Of a stretch of 64,000 nucleotides of DNA, positions 8,757-16,740 are shown piece after piece. Each line of letters begins with the position of its first letter. Position 1 is the stretch's first letter. Position numbers and translations under genes: made by a program. The notes beneath the pieces are model-generated. The model did no database searches. It was not told where the DNA came from and saw only the letters and a program-made list of their open reading frames with translations. Origin of the DNA: Spirosoma montaniterrae (GTDB lineage: Bacteria; Bacteroidota; Bacteroidia; Cytophagales; Spirosomataceae); assembly GCF_001988955.1 (NCBI RefSeq), contig NZ_CP014263.1, positions 5,684,501-5,748,500 on the forward strand. The letters are read 5' to 3'.

Positions 8757-9608
8757 TTATACGGTCATCTCGCCCGCCGACGTGTATTTTCGCGTCACGG
8801 CGTGGAGTTCAAGTAGCGGTTTCAGGAACTCTTCGAGCAGCGTAATATCCAACTGACTGGCGGCATCGCACAGAGCCTCCGACGGGCAGGTGTGCGTTTC
8901 GACAAACAGCCCATCGACACCAGCCGCCACACCCGCACGGGCCAGTACGGGCAAGTATTGCCGCGCCCCACCGCTCGCGCTCGCCGACGGTATGCCGTAC
9001 TTGCGGATGGCATGCGTAACGTCGAACACCACAGGGTAGCCCGTGTTCTGGAGGTGGTAGAAACTGCGCGGGTCAACCACCAGATCGTTGTAGCCGAAGG
9101 TGTAGCCGCGCTCAGTCAGGATAATCTGCTCGTTGCCCGAATCTACAATTTTCTTGACGGGGTGCTTCATGTTTTCGGGAGCCAGAAACTGCCCGTGCTT
9201 AATGTTCACAACGCGCCCGGTTTGAGCAGCGGCCACCACAAGCGTCGTTTGCATACACAGGTAAGCCGGAATTTGCAGCACGTCGACTACCTCGGCTACC
9301 GGAGCCGCCTGATCGGGGTAGTGAATATCGGTCAGTAGCGGAAAGCCGAACTGCTCTTTCACCTGCGCCAGAATTTTGATGCCTTTTTCCAGACCCGGCC
9401 CCATGTAATAGCTCAGGTCGGAGCGGTTATCTTTCTGGAACGATGATTTGTAAATGACCTTGATACCGAGCCGCTCCGAAATCTCTTTCAGTTGCTCGGC
9501 AACGGTCATCATAATTTTTTCGTCTTCAATTACGCAGGGGCCACTGATGAGGAATAACTCATCGGCTCCGCAGTCGATATCGCCAACGCGAACCAGTTTC
9601 TGTGACAT
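8757..9608 (-). CDS. kdsA: 3-deoxy-8-phosphooctulonate synthase (Kdo8P synthase)
   Basis: Condenses phosphoenolpyruvate with arabinose 5-phosphate to Kdo-8-phosphate for lipid A-core assembly; cytoplasmic TIM barrel of 283 residues. Motifs include YKSSFQKDNRSD, LTDIHYPDQ, the FVETHTCP metal/substrate loop and GVDGLFVETH. Cys25 in ISGPCVIE is the residue of the metal-dependent class, where the metal-independent class has Asn, so a divalent metal is expected. It lies downstream of kdnB on the same strand, separated by a long inverted repeat. Confidence 0.96.
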   Translation of the reverse strand: MSQKLVRVGDIDCGADELFLISGPCVIEDEKIMMTVAEQLKEISERLGIKVIYKSSFQKDNRSDLSYYMGPGLEKGIKILAQVKEQFGFPLLTDIHYPDQAAPVAEVVDVLQIPAYLCMQTTLVVAAAQTGRVVNIKHGQFLAPENMKHPVKKIVDSGNEQIILTERGYTFGYNDLVVDPRSFYHLQNTGYPVVFDVTHAIRKYGIPSASASGGARQYLPVLARAGVAAGVDGLFVETHTCPSEALCDAASQLDITLLEEFLKPLLELHAVTRKYTSAGEMTV

Positions 9609-9625
9609 ATAGTTTTGAGGTTTTT

Positions 9626-9710
9626 TAAACGCAGAGTTAGGAGAGGTAGCCGCAGAGGGCGCAAAGTACCTCTGTTCTCTCTGCGGCTACCTCTCCCAAC
9701 TCTGCGTTTA
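9626..9710. repeat. Long inverted repeat between kdnB and kdsA
   Basis: Arms of 34 bp at 9626-9659 and 9677-9710 with two transition mismatches. The word is TAAACGCAGAGTTAGGAGAG, continuing into GGTAGCCGCAGAG. It lies between two codirectional genes, so a stem in the kdnB-kdsA transcript is expected, with possible partial termination or RNase III cleavage. The same CGCAGAG word appears in the repeat at 38261. Confidence 0.9.
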
Positions 9711-9714
9711 GATT

Positions 9715-10785
9715 CTATAATCTTCTGAACAAATCTTTCAGTACGTCCATCGTGATGGTGTTTTTCCAGTCATAGCCGATGGCGTGATTCCACATGTGTG
9801 GGAGATTATACGACACTTCGGCCATTTTTGTAATCGTGTCGTCGTCCCACTCTGCCGACAGGTTTTGCGGCAGGGTGATGTTGTGTTGGGCCACAAACTG
9901 CTTAAACTCGGCAACGCCTTCGGGGTAGTAGTCATCGAGGTGGTTCATGATGAGGCAGTTGGCATAGCAATGCCGCGTACCCAGAATTTTCGACAGGCCA
10001 TACGACAGCGCGTGGCAAACGCCCACTTCCGAATAGGTCAGGCTTAACCCGCCCATCAGCGACGCTACCATTAGTTTCTCGTCGGTTTCGGGGGTTTGAC
10101 CTTTGCTGAATATCTCGCGGCACAGAGCCAGCGACTGCTCGGCGAAGGCATGTGAATACGCATTGTTGAATTGCCCGTTCTCCGACTCGACGCAGTGAAT
10201 ATAGGTGTCCATGCCCGTGTAAAACCACCAGTCGCGCGGAACGGTAGCAATCAGGTCGGGGTCAAGTACAATCTGATCGAACACCGTCCATTCACATTTC
10301 AGACCCAGTTTTTTCTCTGGTCCGGTCAGTACGGCGGTCATCGATACCTCGGCACCCGTTCCCGAAATCGTTGGTACGCCAACGTGGTAAACGCCGGGCT
10401 TTTTGATGAGGTTCAGCCCCTGATACAGCGTTGACGAGCCTTCGTTGGTCAGCATCAGCGAGAGAGCTTTGGCGATGTCCATGATGCTGCCGCCCCCAAT
10501 GCCGACAACCCCGGCGGGCAGGCCCTGCTTTGCCAGAATTTCATCGCGCAGGGTGTCGATCTGCTCGGTGGTGGGTTCGTGTTCTTCGACGCTGATATAG
10601 TAAACGAGGTCGTTGTTCTGCGCCGGAACGCGACTTTCGAGCGGTTTCCCGTTGAAATAGGCATCGACCAGAAACACCATGTAGGGGTTTTCGCCTGTGC
10701 GGTGCGGAGCCAGAATGTCGCCTAATTGGTCGAAGCTGCCCCGGCCAAAAACGGTTTTTTCGACGCCTTTAAAGTTTTTGTGCAT
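9715..10785 (-). CDS. kdnB: Kdo 8-oxidase, iron-dependent alcohol dehydrogenase family
   Basis: An iron-containing (type III) alcohol dehydrogenase of 356 residues. It carries the nucleotide loop GVVGIGGGSIMDIAKAL, the PTISGTGAEVSMTAVL segment, and metal-binding His residues in DTYIHCVES and CHALSYGLSKILGTRHCYANCL. With the neighbouring aminotransferase it fits KdnB, which oxidises C8 of Kdo so that KdnA can aminate it to 8-amino-Kdo (Kdo8N), the pathway known from Shewanella. The specific call depends on pairing with kdnA and closeness to kdsA; the family call is certain. The upstream DUF2442 gene ends 10 bp before the start. Confidence 0.87.
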   Translation of the reverse strand: MHKNFKGVEKTVFGRGSFDQLGDILAPHRTGENPYMVFLVDAYFNGKPLESRVPAQNNDLVYYISVEEHEPTTEQIDTLRDEILAKQGLPAGVVGIGGGSIMDIAKALSLMLTNEGSSTLYQGLNLIKKPGVYHVGVPTISGTGAEVSMTAVLTGPEKKLGLKCEWTVFDQIVLDPDLIATVPRDWWFYTGMDTYIHCVESENGQFNNAYSHAFAEQSLALCREIFSKGQTPETDEKLMVASLMGGLSLTYSEVGVCHALSYGLSKILGTRHCYANCLIMNHLDDYYPEGVAEFKQFVAQHNITLPQNLSAEWDDDTITKMAEVSYNLPHMWNHAIGYDWKNTITMDVLKDLFRRL

Positions 10786-10795
10786 TATGAGTGAA

Positions 10796-11125
10796 TTAGG
10801 TGGCCAACCGCTCTTGTTTGCTGGTCAGTCGCGTAGGTGGATACAAGACGTTTTTGATGCCAATGATTTCATCAAGTTCGTCCCAGAAAACATGATAAGC
10901 CGAGAACGAAAACCGTTGCCGTTGCTCAGGCGTTGCGTTCGTAAGAATAACCGACCAGCTAAGGGGCCAGGCAACAGAGCGGCCATCTTCCAAGTCAAAA
11001 TGAACCCGGCTGTCGTCAATCCACACATTCGCCAAAACTGGTAGTTCGCTTATACTGACCGGCTCAGGCGACACGGCGGATTTTGTAGTTGACCGCGATG
11101 TTGTTTTTCGTGCAGTAGGCTCCAT
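10796..11125 (-). CDS. DUF2442 domain protein
   Basis: A protein of up to 109 residues. The segment from ANVWIDDSRVHFDLEDGRSV through PLSWSVIL, then FSFSAYHVFWDELDEIIGI, matches DUF2442, a small alpha/beta domain usually ending in (H/F)WxxLDExI. The first 25 residues are Thr/Ser/Arg rich and overlap DUF4160 by 62 bp, so the true start may be internal with a non-ATG codon. DUF4160-DUF2442 pairs recur as tiny two-gene units whose role is unproven; a toxin-antitoxin role has been suggested by context only. It sits inside the Kdo8N operon. Confidence 0.8.
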   Translation of the reverse strand: MEPTARKTTSRSTTKSAVSPEPVSISELPVLANVWIDDSRVHFDLEDGRSVAWPLSWSVILTNATPEQRQRFSFSAYHVFWDELDEIIGIKNVLYPPTRLTSKQERLAT

Positions 11126-11354
11126 ACGTCTCTTGTATATAAGGCATTTGTTCGGCTAACGTCTTCTCGATATTGTTCAGTTCGCGCTGTTTGAAGCCCT
11201 GATTGTCTGCCAATTGTACAACACCATCTGCAAAAATCCAGTATTTACACAATTTACGGCCTCCATCGCCTACATGAATATGAAATGGTTCATTTAGCAG
11301 GTCGAACATAACGAAGAAAAAACGCAGACCTGCCTGCGTAAACACTGTTGGCAT
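11064..11354 (-). CDS. DUF4160 domain protein
   Basis: A 96-residue protein. MPTVFTQAGLRFFFVMFD, then EPFHIHVGDGGRKLCKYWI and LNNIEKTLAE match DUF4160, whose conserved (P)HIHV motif is intact. The ATG overlaps the stop codon of kdnA by one base (TGATG), suggesting translational coupling. It is paired with DUF2442 downstream. Function unknown. Confidence 0.85.
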   Translation of the reverse strand: MPTVFTQAGLRFFFVMFDLLNEPFHIHVGDGGRKLCKYWIFADGVVQLADNQGFKQRELNNIEKTLAEQMPYIQETYGAYCTKNNIAVNYKIRRVA

Positions 11355-12559
11355 CAGGCGTCAATAAGCGTGGCCTTCGTTACAGCCGCTTCAATTTGCG
11401 AGGCCAGCGTATCGGCTTCTTCGGACGTCCAGGAAGCCCGAATGCCGAACGAAATCAGCCGACCAATTACGTTCTGCGCAGTAGGCAGGTCGAGGTTTTG
11501 GTAATCTTGTGGAGGGCCGAATTTCTCGATGGGCAGGGCCGATGCCGTTTGCATCGTTTTGATATGATCCCACTGATTGATGAAGTGGTACATGTTCGTG
11601 AACCAATAGTTGAACCCGCCCACGCCAGCGGCCTGCAACTCCGAAACGGTTTGCCGGGCTGCGGCTTCGGTTGGCAGCAGCAGATTCAGGAATGTGGCCG
11701 AATCACCGTCGGGGTCGGGAATACGGGCGAACGATAGGCCCGCCACCTTGCCCAGTCGCTCCATCAATTGCTTTTTGCGGGCGTTGTTTTGCTCGATAAT
11801 CATCGGCACCCGGCGCGTTTGGGCCAGCCCCACAGCCGCGTGGAGTTCGCTGATGCGGTAGTTGAAGCCCACAATCGGGTGTTGCTCCATGCCCCGGTTG
11901 GTGCCAATATGGTCGTGGCCGTGGTCGGAGTAGTTGTCGGCGAGTTTATAAACCTGCTCGTCGTTTGTTACCATCACGCCCCCTTCGCCCGCCGTAGCAA
12001 TCTTGAAAAAATCGAACGAATAGGCACCGGCCCGGCCCCAAAGCCCCGTATAAACGCCTTTATAGCTGGCACCCATTGCCTGCCCGGCGTCCTCCACCAG
12101 CACAAGATTATACTCGTTCACAACGGCCATGATGGCGTTCATATCAGCCATTTGTCCGCACATATGCACTAAGCAAATGCCTTTGGTACGGGGCGTAATG
12201 GCCTTGCGAATACCGTCGGCACTCAGGCAGAGTGTATCGTCAATATCGGCGAAAACAGGCAGCGCACCCGCCAGCAATACGGCTTCGATAGTGGCTACGT
12301 AAGTAAACGGCGGCACAATAACTTCGTCGCCCGCGCCGATACCAGCCGCAACCATCGCACAAAGCGCAGCCGCCGACCCGCTCGATACGGCATGAGCGTA
12401 GCTGGCACCCACTAACTTGGCCACTTCGGCTTCGAGTTCGCGGGCTTTATAGATATTGTTGCGTTGCGCTTCGTGGTTGTAGCGAAACAGGATGCCCGTT
12501 TCCAGCACGTCGTTGATTTCGGCGCGTTCGTCGGCACCGAAGAATTCCATACCCGGCAT
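11354..12559 (-). CDS. kdnA: 8-amino-3,8-dideoxy-manno-octulosonate aminotransferase
   Basis: A PLP enzyme of the DegT/DnrJ/EryC1 family, 401 residues from the ATG at 12557-12559 (MPGMEFFGADERAEI); the frame runs on to 12622 but the extra residues look non-homologous. The PLP Lys is Lys186 in SFDFFKIATAGEGG, Asp157 in VEDAGQAMGA contacts the pyridine nitrogen, and SSGSAAALCAM binds the phosphate. Next to kdnB and kdsA it is best read as KdnA, which aminates 8-oxo-Kdo to Kdo8N using glutamate. It heads the operon kdnA-DUF4160-DUF2442-kdnB-kdsA and is divergent from the sigma factor gene. Confidence 0.87.
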   Translation of the reverse strand: MPGMEFFGADERAEINDVLETGILFRYNHEAQRNNIYKARELEAEVAKLVGASYAHAVSSGSAAALCAMVAAGIGAGDEVIVPPFTYVATIEAVLLAGALPVFADIDDTLCLSADGIRKAITPRTKGICLVHMCGQMADMNAIMAVVNEYNLVLVEDAGQAMGASYKGVYTGLWGRAGAYSFDFFKIATAGEGGVMVTNDEQVYKLADNYSDHGHDHIGTNRGMEQHPIVGFNYRISELHAAVGLAQTRRVPMIIEQNNARKKQLMERLGKVAGLSFARIPDPDGDSATFLNLLLPTEAAARQTVSELQAAGVGGFNYWFTNMYHFINQWDHIKTMQTASALPIEKFGPPQDYQNLDLPTAQNVIGRLISFGIRASWTSEEADTLASQIEAAVTKATLIDA

Positions 12560-12705
12560 ATAATCAATGATTTTGTTGGCGCAAATATCGGGACATTTCC
12601 GGGATAACGGGTAACATACCAAAATTGGAATCTATCGCCCGCTTACCTTTCACGCTTTCGCCCGATTAAGCTGCGGTAACTTGATAGACAAACGAGACCA
12701 CGTTC

Positions 12706-12713
12706 TATCTTCG
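12706..12713 (+). promoter_or_regulatory. Probable -7 element of the sigma-factor operon
   Basis: TATCTTCG at 12706-12713, one base off TAnnTTTG, with a TTG at 12680-12682 about 23 bp upstream. It lies 20 bp before the sigma-factor ATG in the divergent gap with kdnA. Confidence 0.4.
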
Positions 12714-12732
12714 TGAATTCTATGACCCATGT

Positions 12733-13320
12733 ATGTCGACGCGCCCCCTGCCCATTTATGCAACCGAACCCGATTTTTACGAGGCCCTGCGCCGACGCGA
12801 CGAGCGGGCGTACCAGTTTCTGTACGCCGATTGTTTCCCGATGTTCCGGCATTGGGTGCTGCAGAACAGCGGTTCTGAGATGGACGCTGAAGATGCGTTT
12901 CAGAAAGGCATGATGAATTTTTTGCTGAACATCGAAACCGGCAGCTATCAATATCAGTCCGGCACTCGCATCAGTACTGTGCTGTTTGGCTACAGCAAAT
13001 GCGTATGGCTGACCGAGTTGCAGTCGGCCCGGCTGCGAACCCGCGCCAGCCTGCCCGACGCCTTCGACCCGGCAGACGTGGCTTCGGTGGCGCAGGATCT
13101 GGAACGCATGGAAATTGTGGCAACGGTTCGGCAATCGTTACAGCAACTGAAAGATGAGTGCCGAAAATTGATGGAGTGGTTTTACGTCGATGAGTTATCG
13201 CTACGCGAGATTGCCGGGCGGTTGGGTATGAAAGAAACGTCGGTGAAATCGAAGCGGTATGAATGTGCCCGGAAGTTAAAAGAATTGTATCAGAAACTTG
13301 CTGATCGTCAGGGATTATGA
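12733..13320 (+). CDS. Sigma-70 family (ECF-like) RNA polymerase sigma factor
   Basis: A 195-residue alternative sigma factor. Region 2 contains the YQFLYADCFPMFRHWVLQNS and DAEDAFQKGMMNFL segments; region 4 is the helix-turn-helix LSLREIAGRLGMKETSVKSKRYECARKL. It is typical of Cytophagales sigma factors paired with TPR anti-sigma-like proteins rather than classical ECF with FecR. Its stop overlaps the next ATG (ATGA), so the pair is translationally coupled. The pair converges on the kinase/caspase island, making that island a possible target. Confidence 0.9.
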   Translation: MSTRPLPIYATEPDFYEALRRRDERAYQFLYADCFPMFRHWVLQNSGSEMDAEDAFQKGMMNFLLNIETGSYQYQSGTRISTVLFGYSKCVWLTELQSARLRTRASLPDAFDPADVASVAQDLERMEIVATVRQSLQQLKDECRKLMEWFYVDELSLREIAGRLGMKETSVKSKRYECARKLKELYQKLADRQGL

Positions 13321-14093
13321 ATTTTTCCGAAGAAGATTACGAACTTATTGAAGCGTATTTAGCCAATGAACTGTCGGCAACAGACCGGGCCGCGTTCGAG
13401 GCCGATATGCAGCGCAACCCCGATCTGCAAGCTGAGGTAAGCCTGCAACGCAATCTGCGGTTAGGCTTGCGGGCCATTGGCATCGAAAAGGCCGTGATGC
13501 AGGCACGTAGTCAGTACGAGGCTATAAAGCCAGCGGCTGCGTCGGTTCGCCCGCTGGTTTCGTCGCGGTCATGGTTCTATTGGGCCGTGGCTGCGTCGAT
13601 AGTTGCCGTGCTTACAATTGGCTACGTTGCTTATCAACAAACTACGCGCCCGCCCGATCTGGCATTTATCGACACCATAGCCCCAAATCAGAGCGACGAC
13701 CTGGCGAAAGAACTACCTGTTGGAGCCGTTTCGTCCAACGTCCGGACGCAGTTTTTAGATGCGTTTACTCAGTACAAAGCCGGACGCTACGACCGGGCTA
13801 TCGAGCAGTTGAGAACAGTACCCGCCGACAAACAGTCGGAACCTTATAAACTGTATTTTCTGGGTTTGAGCCGATTAGCCAATAAGCAGCCTGCCAGGGC
13901 TATTCCGCTGTTCAAACGGGCCATGAATTCGCCTGAATCGTCCATCCGCCAGAAATCGGAGTGGTTTCTGGCGTTGGCCTACGTGAAAAATGGGCAAAAC
14001 GAAAGAGCGTTGCCATTGCTTAAAAAGGTCAGCAACAACAACGCTCATCCGTTCCGGCAACTTGCGCAGGAAGTACTCCGAAAAATCGACTGA
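13317..14093 (+). CDS. Membrane TPR protein, probable anti-sigma partner
   Basis: 258 residues. The N-terminal cytoplasmic part (EEDYELIEAYLANELSATD, RNPDLQAEVSLQRNLRLGL) resembles the zinc-free anti-sigma-like region of Bacteroidota regulators. One transmembrane helix lies at about residues 87-105 (FYWAVAASIVAVLTIGYVAY). The C-terminal, predicted periplasmic part has two or three TPR-like hairpins (QYKAGRYDRAIEQL, NKQPARAIPLFKRAM, NGQNERALPLLKKV). A plausible role is to hold the upstream sigma factor at the membrane until a periplasmic signal arrives; this is inference from gene pairing. It ends one base short of the convergent LamG lipoprotein gene. Confidence 0.8.
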   Translation: MNFSEEDYELIEAYLANELSATDRAAFEADMQRNPDLQAEVSLQRNLRLGLRAIGIEKAVMQARSQYEAIKPAAASVRPLVSSRSWFYWAVAASIVAVLTIGYVAYQQTTRPPDLAFIDTIAPNQSDDLAKELPVGAVSSNVRTQFLDAFTQYKAGRYDRAIEQLRTVPADKQSEPYKLYFLGLSRLANKQPARAIPLFKRAMNSPESSIRQKSEWFLALAYVKNGQNERALPLLKKVSNNNAHPFRQLAQEVLRKID

Positions 14094-14094
14094 G

Positions 14095-15744
14095 CTATTG
14101 CTCAGATAATGTTTTCACTTCGCTTTCTGTCAACGCCCGGCGGTAGATGCGGATGTCGTCCATGGCACCGTTGAAATACCACGGAATAATCCGATTCTGT
14201 GCGCCAAATTTCAGTTCACCACCGGGGCAGTTGTCAATTGAGCTGGCGGGCAGGTTTGTGTTCGATGAGAACTCGGTGCCGTTGATATACATGCGGGCGG
14301 TGCGCCCGGTATAGGTTAGTACAATGTGATACCAGGTATTGAGCGGGATGTTGCTGGCAAGCGACAGGCTCTGCCAACCCACGCCCCCCGCGCAGTTGCT
14401 GTTTTGTTTGATGTCAGTGTTTATGGCAATACCCGGTCCGTTGTCGTTGGGCCGTATCTGCGAACTGTACATTTCGGCTCCGCCATCGCTAAACCTTGAC
14501 TTGTTGAAAATCTGCATTCGGTCAGCCGAAGCACCCGGTCTGACCCAAATGCTGATCGAAAGCGCGTCGGGGCGTAGCGTTATGTTGTCGTTCATAAAAA
14601 AATAATTGCTCCCATTCAGCAGAATAGCCGAATTGGCCCGGCCCTTGTGGTCGGTTGTGAAGGTCGGGTTTCCAACCAGTATAATATGGTTGTCGAAACC
14701 GCTCACGTCGAGCCGCGAACCATCGGTAAACGGTATTGACGCGATTAAATCCTGAGCTACAGCGTCGAGCTGGGTGGTAAACTGGTTGATGTTTCCATAA
14801 ACTATTCCGCCATTGGGCACGCGCGCAAAGGGTCGGTAATAATAGCGCGTATTGGGCTGAAGACCCGTCAGGTTAACGGGGACGCTTACGTTGATAGCCG
14901 GATTGTCGATGTTAACGGTTGGCGAGTTGCTAACATCGGGGGTGCTGTTGGTGGGCGAGTAGCAGATGCCGTAGCTGGTGGCTGCGGGGTTGCCGGGGCT
15001 GTTGATGATAAAATTGACCGTAGCCGTCGTTACAGCAGCATTGGGCACGCCCACGGCGGCAACAGACGGGTTGATGTATGTTAGAAAGTCGACCGTTGAG
15101 CTATAACCTGCACGTCCGGTTGCGTTCACGGCAAAACTCCGCACATAGTACCGGGTGTTGGGCAAAAGGTTCGTCAGCGAAAACGAAACGGGCGTATTGA
15201 TGGCTACTGTGCCGTTTATATTCTGCGTAGCGTCCTTGTCATATTCCGGGTTTTGGTTGCTGCTGGAGTAGCAGATGCCGTACCGCGTCAGGTTGGCGTT
15301 ACCCGTCGACGTAACGGCCATCCGCACGGTGGCCGACGTAGGCGACAACTCAGTTACGGGCTGAACCGTTACGGCAGGCGTGGTTGCATTGCTGACCGTG
15401 ACCGTGCGCGACAACTCGGTTTCAAGGCCACATGAATTGGTCAGAACTACTTTTACGACATACTCGCCCGGAGCCGGATACGTGTACCGGGTTGTCAGAC
15501 CGGTGGTAGTTGTGGGATTGCCATTACCGAAATTCCAGATGACCTGATCGATGGTTCCGGCGTTGCTGCCAATTGAAAAATCGACCTGAAGTTGTTGAAT
15601 CTGCGCGTTGATAAGACCGCCGGGCTTCACGCACTCACGCTGCGTTTTTTTGCCGGGTAGTTCCCAGTTTTCGCACCCGGTCAGGCTATAGCCGCACAGA
15701 CAGGCAAATGCGATGAGAAACAAAGAAGTTGCTAATGACCTCAT
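14095..15744 (-). CDS. PKD-Fn3-LamG lipoprotein
   Basis: 549 residues. The signal peptide ends in lipobox YSLTGC (Cys24), so it is probably lipid-anchored. Domains in order: PKD (about 50-115, with VIWNFGNGNP and YTYPAPGEYVVKVVLTNSC), two fibronectin-III-like repeats (about 118-215 and 220-325, both with LxPNTRYYxRxFA), then a LamG/concanavalin-fold domain (about 335-549, ending with the GAMDDIRIYRRALTESEV signature). An adhesive or glycan-binding surface protein, last gene of the kinase/caspase operon. Such proteins are common in Cytophagales, so its membership in the signalling system is only contextual. Confidence 0.85.
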   Translation of the reverse strand: MRSLATSLFLIAFACLCGYSLTGCENWELPGKKTQRECVKPGGLINAQIQQLQVDFSIGSNAGTIDQVIWNFGNGNPTTTTGLTTRYTYPAPGEYVVKVVLTNSCGLETELSRTVTVSNATTPAVTVQPVTELSPTSATVRMAVTSTGNANLTRYGICYSSSNQNPEYDKDATQNINGTVAINTPVSFSLTNLLPNTRYYVRSFAVNATGRAGYSSTVDFLTYINPSVAAVGVPNAAVTTATVNFIINSPGNPAATSYGICYSPTNSTPDVSNSPTVNIDNPAINVSVPVNLTGLQPNTRYYYRPFARVPNGGIVYGNINQFTTQLDAVAQDLIASIPFTDGSRLDVSGFDNHIILVGNPTFTTDHKGRANSAILLNGSNYFFMNDNITLRPDALSISIWVRPGASADRMQIFNKSRFSDGGAEMYSSQIRPNDNGPGIAINTDIKQNSNCAGGVGWQSLSLASNIPLNTWYHIVLTYTGRTARMYINGTEFSSNTNLPASSIDNCPGGELKFGAQNRIIPWYFNGAMDDIRIYRRALTESEVKTLSEQ

Positions 15745-15781
15745 GGTTAAGAAGAATTAGGTTGAGCGGTGAATAGACGAA

Positions 15782-16714
15782 TTAAAAAGAGTAGCGCACG
15801 GCCACACCCCAGCTATGCGACGAGGGGTTGACTTGCAGGGCCGTTTCGCGCACTTTCGGCTTACGGATCAGCAAATAGGTTTCGAGCAAAACTGCCGTTG
15901 CGGCTATACCCAGACAGGCTTTGTACAGACCGTTTTTCCGTTGAGCTACTTCGGCGTCTGCGTAGGCACTGGCGTACTGTCTGTACGCGTCGGGCGTATT
16001 AATGATGCCGTCATTGTCGGGGTCAACGGTTCTGCCAACCTCATTGAGTTTATTCAGCTTAGCCTGATAATCAGTTCGTAACACCATTGCATACGCCCCG
16101 GCACCTATAGCCACAGCCCCCGTCAGCAATTTCAAGCCGATGCGTTTGGAGGGTCGGGCCACCTCGGTATCTGTGATGACTTTCGAGATTGTATTTTCCT
16201 CGCTATTCCGAATCTGGAGTTCCAGCGTACTGCGCTTGGTGGGGTTAGTAGCGTATCGTAGCGCGTTTTCGTATTGACCTTTCGCTTCAGGGAACCATTT
16301 GTCTCCATAGAGCCGGTTCGCTTTTTGCTCGTAATAATCGACCAGCGTGGCTTTTGTGATACCATCGTCGGCGTTCAGGCTCAGAAGCTGATTGAAGAGC
16401 GGCATAGCGGATTTTTCATCGCCCTTTTGTAAGGTGCTATCGGCCTTTTGCCGTAGGTTCAGCGCGTTCGTACACCGCTCGATCTGGCCTTTGGCGTAGG
16501 CGTCGTTCTCAAACGTGGGTACTTCCAGGCAGTTTCGGTACTGCTTCACGGCTTCGGCGTAGTTGCCGACCCGGAATAGGTCGTCGCCTTTCTTTTTGTA
16601 CCGATCATATTCATCATCGATATGGGCAGCAACGAGCGGCAGCGCATTGGCGGGCCGGGCCTGAACCGAGAGTGAAGCAAAAAAGAAGAAAAGAAAAAGT
16701 AAGGGTTTCATCAT
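15782..16714 (-). CDS. Exported TPR protein with C-terminal membrane segments
   Basis: 310 residues. A signal peptide lies at about 1-19 (LLFLFFFFASLSVQA). TPR-like hairpins follow (DDLFRVGNYAEAVKQYRNCL, KGDEKSAMPLFNQLLSL, DKWFPEAKGQYENAL). Hydrophobic stretches lie at about 194-212 and 265-283. Between them is DPDNDGIINTPDAY, a calcium-binding thrombospondin-3-like turn. The chain ends in WGVAVRYSF, an outer-membrane-like terminal strand. It follows the kinase gene by 26 bp; the TPRs resemble those of the kinase's periplasmic part, suggesting a shared ligand or mutual binding. Confidence 0.75.
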   Translation of the reverse strand: MMKPLLFLFFFFASLSVQARPANALPLVAAHIDDEYDRYKKKGDDLFRVGNYAEAVKQYRNCLEVPTFENDAYAKGQIERCTNALNLRQKADSTLQKGDEKSAMPLFNQLLSLNADDGITKATLVDYYEQKANRLYGDKWFPEAKGQYENALRYATNPTKRSTLELQIRNSEENTISKVITDTEVARPSKRIGLKLLTGAVAIGAGAYAMVLRTDYQAKLNKLNEVGRTVDPDNDGIINTPDAYRQYASAYADAEVAQRKNGLYKACLGIAATAVLLETYLLIRKPKVRETALQVNPSSHSWGVAVRYSF

Positions 16715-16740
16715 GGGGAAATGGTAGAAAATGTAACGCG

